Source of the DNA: Gnetum montanum
Lineage: Eukaryota; Streptophyta; Gnetopsida; Gnetales; Gnetaceae
Length of the DNA: 64,000 nucleotides
Assembly (NCBI GenBank): GCA_015680685.1
Contig: MNCI01000273.1
Location: forward strand, 263,153-327,152
Direction: 5' to 3'
The notes below the pieces were generated by a model. That model was given only the letters and a program-made list of their open reading frames with translations, did no database searches and was not told the DNA's origin. Made by a program: the position numbers and the translations under genes. Shown here piece by piece: positions 59,117 through 64,000 of this stretch (the stretch's first letter is position 1; every line of letters begins with the position of its first letter).

Positions 59117-60340
59117 CTACATGTAGTATGTCTTTAGATATGAATGATTAACTAGATTGGCTAGCCTATTCCCATCCATGTTGGCTCTAGTGACAAGGAA
59201 TGATCCTTTCCAATTGGCTGAGAATTTTTCTGCATGCTCATGGATGATCTTGAGGACTAGGTCACACTCCTCGATCTTGTGCATGTTCAATTTATGGTGA
59301 TGTTGTTGCTTCTACATCTCTTGATAATGCTCAATGTGATCATGTGCTTACCTATGTTGCTCCTCCATCAAATCCAAGGCTACCATCCATAACTCCTTAT
59401 TCTGCTCATCGTTGATGAAGTTGGTTAAGGCTACTCAAAGTGATGACACTTGGAATTCAAGAGGTAAATTGACTTTAGAACCATAAACTATAATATAAGG
59501 GATCATACCAATTATTGTGTGATAGTTGTTTTTTATGCTCATAGTGCATGGAAAAGCCTCTCATGCCACTTGTGTTTGCTATTTTTGAGAATCTTTTTGA
59601 GAAAGTCGATGATGGCTTTGTTGTTGGATTTTTCCTGTCCATTGACATGAGGGTAATATGGTGATGAGAAAGTATGTTTAATGCCTAGGTTATGACAAAA
59701 ATTGTTCATTTCATGGCTAATAAATTATGGTCCATCATTTGTAACTATGATCATAGGTATAAAAAATGGGCTACAATGTTATCTAGAATGAATTTGCAAA
59801 CTTGTTAGAATGTAATATTTTTTAGGGAAATAGCCTCAAACCAATTTGTAAAGTATTTGGTTGTAGTGATGATGAAGTATACCCTGCTAAAGACTTAGGT
59901 GTTAGAGGTCTAAAGAAATCCAACCCCCATCATTGAAATGGCCATGTGATTTGAGTGATGTGTAACTTAGTCAATGATACTTGTATAAGATTGCTATATC
60001 ATTGGCATGTGTCACAATGCTTAACCTTCTGCAGGTAGTCATTTTTCATATGGGACCAATAGTAGCCTAACTATCTAATATTAGTAGCCATAGTTGTAGG
60101 TCCTATATGTTTTCAACAAACACCCTCATGAACCTCCTTTAAGACTATTCTAGCTTCAGTTTTACCTAAGCACTTTAGGTGTATGCCATCATAAGATTAT
60201 CGACATAATTTATTATCACCTACAATGACATACTACTTCAATTGCTTGTGTATGGCATCCTTTTGAGCAATATTCAAGCATTGTGAGGATTCTTCATGCA
60301 TAAGGTGAAATTTGATATCGTCATACCACTCCATAGTAGG
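59117..60340 (-). pseudogene. int: Integrase of G
   Basis: The minus strand starts EWYDDIKFHLMHEES and YVIVGDNKLCR, then KHCDTCQ. The DDE core is WPFQWWGLDFF, then NGPQF-type and NGQEKSNNKAI-type motifs. It continues with ELWMVALDLMEEQHR and ends AEKFSANWKGSFLV ... YLKTYYM at a TAG (59117-59119). G retains the linker between core and C-terminal domain that A has lost. Several stops. The enzyme would insert the cDNA into the host genome. Confidence 0.8.
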
Positions 60341-60358
60341 AGCAGTATGGATGATGGC

Positions 60359-61254
60359 TAATGAGTAGCGAGGTACCCCTACATCCAACCATAGAAATCA
60401 CAAGTGTTCATGCATGATCCAGTCAAATTTTGTAGTCCTTAAGTGCTCAAGTACATTGATTCTAAAATGTGAAATCTAATTGAAATGATTATTATCTTTT
60501 CAATTCCACTTATGAGGCACAAGTCTATGACTAAGTGCAACTGAGATATATGATTTCTATCATTTTGTATTTTTACAAGTGCAATTGCCTAAAACAAGAA
60601 TGAAAGGTAGAGGAAATTAATATCTAAATAATCTACTACCTAGCTAGCCTAACATAAGTAATTGTTTTCTCTTCCTAGACACATCCTAAACTCATGTGGC
60701 ACTACTAGGTTACCAAGTGTTAAGTGTTTCTTAGTTACCAAGTGCTACACATATGTTTAAAGTGGTTGTGCTTATGTTCATTAACAACTAGAAACTTATT
60801 GCTTAACAAAAGTGCATTAAAGTAAAATGCATGAATAGTAAATGCTATGAAGAAAACATTAATCTATTCTTAGTACTACAAGATTTATCAAAAGGGCTTA
60901 TCTTTATTTCCATCACACTGCTATGCTCAAGTACATTATTTCTCAAATAAAGGTCTATACACACTTAGACTCTTATTGGAAGCACTAAAAAAATATTCTA
61001 ACTCTAGAGAAAATAAATTACAAGAGTTTTGGTATACTATCATAAAAAATAATATGATATTGTGTGCCTAAGCACTATATTTATAGGCCAACATATACCT
61101 TGTGATATCGGATATTTGAAATTGCATCTTGGGCTCTGATATCAAGTAATGGATATCAAGGCTATGATATCGGGTATCTAATAGCTTGATATTGGATACA
61201 CAATATCAAGGCTCTAATATTGAGTATTAGAGCCAGTTAGATCATGAATCATCA
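60359..61254 (-). repeat. 3' LTR of element F
   Basis: The plus-strand text begins TAATGAGTAGCGAGG (TG mutated to TA) and ends GAATCATCA, followed by TACTCCCATGAC, the PPT complement. U3 (61100-61235) has about nine GATATC/AATATC-type words and a TATA region near 61075. It interrupts G. Confidence 0.82.
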
Positions 61255-61476
61255 TACTCCCATGACTAAATGAAAACTTGTCCTCAAGTGACGAAGAGGA
61301 GGAACAAGTTCCTTACAAAATATTAGGTAGGTATGGGATTATTGACTTACATACAAACTAACTCAGATGGAACAAAAAAATTATAAGTTCTTGAATGTAT
61401 AGATATACAACCTTTTACAAAATTAGGTGTGCAAGATAAGGGAAGAGAAGACCCTAAACAAAACTAACATCCAAAT
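61255..61476 (-). mobile_element. 3' end of F body, cut by E
   Basis: TACTCCCATGACTAAATG and TACAAAATATTAGG match the segment next to the 3' LTR of D (46459-46560). Element E begins at 61477. The remainder of F is outside the window. Confidence 0.7.
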
Positions 61477-62473
61477 TGATGAGACCCGATATACACAAGC
61501 TGCGATATCGCATACGCGATATCGCGGCCACCATGATATCGCATCCCCTGCGATATTGGGTATGCGATATCACATTTTCCCCTATGATATCGTGTACGAA
61601 ATATCATAGTCTACCACCAAATGTATAAATAAGAGGTAGCACTCCCCTCATTTCCATATAGAGGTTAGAATTAGTGAAGCTCTGGCGGATTGATCACCCC
61701 AGAGATAAAATATTTTCCATGTTCCCGCAGTAGGAGTCCCCCAAGTGAATGGTTCTTTATTCGAGTAGCTTTGTACCTGAACACAAGTTGTGTACGGAAA
61801 TAAAAAAGAGCTTTGTGGATAAACCTTTCAGTACATGGATAGGTTTATTTAATGTTATTTATTGCTTTCCCAGTAGCGTAGCATGAGTACGACTTGGTTA
61901 CGAGCATTGACAAATGTGTACAGCTAACCAAGGAATCAGCTACTCATTGCGATTAGATTCTCTCACCCTTATCTTCTAGAACATGGGACAAGTACAACTT
62001 GATTAGGAGCATCTCCAAATGTGTACGGCTAGTCAAGGGATCAGCTGTTTGTCACACTTAGGCAAGTTCGGTGCCTCAATACGACCGCTTCGAGCACATG
62101 CGTTACATGTGGTAATCCCAGTAATGATTAGTGTTTGGTAGCCACAGTTGCACAGTTTAGGATGTGGACGGTAAGTGGGAACGGATGTTGACGCTATTTA
62201 ATTTAGACTTAGGTCCTTAGTTAGAGTAGTTAGTTCTCTCAATCCTTCACCCTTTAGCATAGGAGATAAACTTGAAAAGACAAAAAAATCATATACCTCG
62301 GACTTACTTAACCATACACCATGACAACAACAAGTAATTCTGGGAAGACAACGAATGATTAACCCCAAGTGTTCCATGGGGTGTTTAGGCATTTAATCTA
62401 CGGAGTTTGACCAGATCGCACGTGCTATGCTCATTTTGTATGGTTGAGTGTAAGGGTACCTCACCACTCATCA
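61477..62473 (+). repeat. 5' LTR of E
   Basis: It starts TGATGAGACCCGATAT and ends CACTCATCA. U3 (61490-61610) holds nine or more GATATC/GATATT words, including GCGATATCGCATACGCGATA. The TATA box is at 61624-61631. R and U5 match D. Confidence 0.9.
61500..61612 (+). promoter_or_regulatory. U3 array of GATATC palindromes
   Basis: Words at about 61504, 61518, 61533, 61551, 61565, 61588 and 61602 are spaced 12-23 bp, each GATATC or one base different. They lie directly upstream of the TATA box. They could be binding sites for a host factor. Confidence 0.6.
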
Positions 62474-62474
62474 T

Positions 62475-62491
62475 TGGCACTGTTGTCAGGG
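62475..62491 (+). other. Primer binding site of E
   Basis: TGGCACTGTTGTCAGGG follows the LTR by one base. It is close to the tRNA-Asp-complementary TGGCGCCGTTGCCGGGG. Confidence 0.65.
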
Positions 62492-62614
62492 ATTAAGTGT
62501 TTGTACGTCAACTAGAACATTAGGAAATCTTTCACATCATTGTGAGCCTTAATGAACCTTTGAGTTAATTAGTTAAATAAGAACATATATAACAGTGAAC
62601 AACACACCAATAAA

Positions 62615-64000
62615 ATGGCTTCTTCTCATAAGGTTAACTCACCTANCTAGAGAATATGATATAAGGAATTATCATCACACTGCTTTTCAACGTATGAGGG
62701 ATGAAAGGTAGGAGATCCAACACTCATTGTTGAAGGGCAAGGTCCCCCATGTCCCTAGTGAAATAGAAGATGAGGAACCTCTTATCACGGGTTCTTTAGC
62801 AAGGGATTTTCCCCCTCCTGATGATGGTGAGGAGGAAGGGTATCAGAACATAAGATCAACAATCCATATCCCTGGTTCTGGTACCCATGAACACCAACTG
62901 TTCATAGAAGAAACAACCACTTATGCTAAGGACGGGCACTTTGATCATCATAACAATTGGGTCCAAAGCAGCCGAAGAGAAGGTAAGAAACATCGCCATG
63001 GTGATGGATCCCCTTCCTCTTCTCCTTCATCTCACCATTCACACTCTCCTTCCACATCTGGGTGTAACCATCGTGAGCATAATGGAGAGGGTAAAAGTAA
63101 GGGAGATGAAAGACCTCGACAGGAAGGTCAGGAGTTAGGACAAGGGCAAGGACATAGGGAGAGTAGGGAACCACCATGAAGACATCACAGACTTCATGAC
63201 AAGGATGATCATGACAAACCCCTACTCGCAACTTGAAATATGCTTGATATCACAAAGGTAGTTAGGATCCCTACAAGGCATTTAAAAGATAGCAGGATCA
63301 AGCGTTTGGACATAAATAATATCCCACGATTTGAAGGGGGATACAATGCTAATCCTCAACATCATTTACAGGCATTCCATGATGCTTATGCCTTGCAGAA
63401 TATAGATAATGAGTGGCAAAATCCTATGTTGTTCCCAAGGACACTCACCAAAGAAGCAGAGAGCTGGTACTAGTCCTTAGAATCGGAAACCATCAAGAGG
63501 TGGAGTACGATGCTTGAACTATTCAACAACAAATATCAAACGTACTCTAGAGTGTTCAATTTGCGTAAGCAGATCCAAGGCTGGAAACAAGGTGCTTATG
63601 AACCCTTGGATGCTGTCATGGCTCATTACTATACATTGCTACATTGTTGCCCAGGCCATGGGTATGCTAACCGGGATCAACTTCACCACATCGTGGATGG
63701 GCTAAGGAACGAAACGAGAAGAACTCTTGGGACTTACACCTAAGGGAGACTTTCCCAACTTAGAGCCCATGAAGTTGAAAGTTTGCTGGAACAAGTAGAG
63801 CAAGAAGAGGGTGAGCTACGTAAGAGGGAAAGTGCAGAAGAATACAACCGTGATCCCTCCCTTCGCAAGAAGGGAGTGAAATTCTGTGATGAGGAGGATG
63901 AGTCACCACTCGAAGAGTTGGTGAATTGGAAAACCTTACCGATCCAAAAGTTAATAACCGAGGTATCGGCTAAGGTAGACCAAATGTGGGATTCCTTAGA
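62615..64000 (+). pseudogene. gag: gag of element E, partial
   Basis: ATG at 62615 gives MASSHKVNSP and then a stop near the N at 62646. Compared with D, about 300 bp of the N-terminal region are missing. The main frame runs 62727-63179 (GSLARDFPPPDDGEEEGYQN, SSHHSHSPSTSGCNH), then from 63240 MLDITKVVRIPTRHLKDS, FEGGYNANPQHHLQAFHDA, LFPRTLTKEAESWY, NLRKQIQGWKQGAYEPLDA and HHIVDGLRNETRRTLGTY. There are stops at 63177, 63471 and 63741. It continues to the window edge with a charged tail. Confidence 0.85.

Larger units (their letters stand above)
58867..60358 (-). mobile_element. Body of Tat element G, cut by F
   Basis: From right to left on the minus strand it holds an integrase, a short 3' UTR with TAAACTAG-type repeats (58995-59085) and the PPT. 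The left LTR of F begins at 60359 inside the region before the integrase. The rest of G must lie beyond the window. G is closer to A than to any other element here. Confidence 0.8.
61477..64000 (+). mobile_element. LTR retroelement E, 5' part
   Basis: A 997-bp 5' LTR, PBS and gag on the plus strand run off the right edge. It is the least decayed member of the superfamily in the window: its U3 still has many CpG-containing CGATATCG words. It inserted into F. Confidence 0.88.

Overview
The window looks like intergenic DNA of a land plant with a large, retrotransposon-rich genome. A conifer or other gymnosperm is my guess, but the sequence alone cannot settle it. Almost everything recognisable is transposable-element debris. 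It includes long-LTR Ty3/gypsy elements of the Tat type (gag-protease, two RNase H domains, integrase), a second LTR superfamily with TGATGA...CTCATCA ends and a tRNA-Asp-like primer site, a plant L1-type LINE, and pieces of a Helitron-type PIF1 helicase. Host-derived sequence is limited to the last exon of a DUF547-family gene (43769-44095, minus) and a decayed PPR gene (about 37040-37880, plus). I see no intact autonomous element, no rRNA or tRNA gene, and no CRISPR array.

Layout. 1-1739: unrecognised AT-rich DNA. 1740-1945: fragment of a PIF1-like helicase, cut by LTR element B (1946 to about 22974). B is itself split by Tat element A (3267-15497), which has two 1543-bp LTRs and a perfect ACATC target duplication. 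A keeps gag-protease, the tail of reverse transcriptase, RNase H, a second (archaeal-type) RNase H and integrase. The reverse transcriptase core is missing. In its place is a repeat-bearing spacer and an antisense reading frame with a plausible 80-nt intron. 22975-26900: tandem array of about 9.5 units of 403-414 bp, each carrying the helicase C-terminus (motif VI), so it is probably amplified from the same Helitron-like gene. 28221-31450: dead LINE. 33965-34833: LTR 'K' next to an antisense Tat-like gag and upstream frame ('J', to 36930). 37040-38379: PPR pseudogene, then a gypsy RNase H scrap. 38380-42664: a 4.3-kb non-autonomous Tat-related element ('N') without coding capacity. 43769-44095: DUF547 exon. 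45396-52938: antisense LTR element D with perfect ATATT target duplication, carrying gag and protease but no polymerase. 54760-64000: four-deep nest H <- G <- F <- E that runs off the right edge.

How the parts relate. B, D, E, F, H and K share LTR ends, PBS and PPT and form one superfamily. Its U3 regions carry arrays of short palindromic words (GATATC in most, ATGCAT in K) just upstream of the TATA box. B and H share a non-pol, coiled-coil second frame instead of polymerase; B and D share a second conserved patch after gag. A, N and G share LTR starts (TGAAACACC), PPT, and arrays built on the word TAAACTRG in non-coding DNA. N therefore looks like a passenger that could have been mobilised by A/G-type elements. 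All calls are by eye; no database or alignment program was used.
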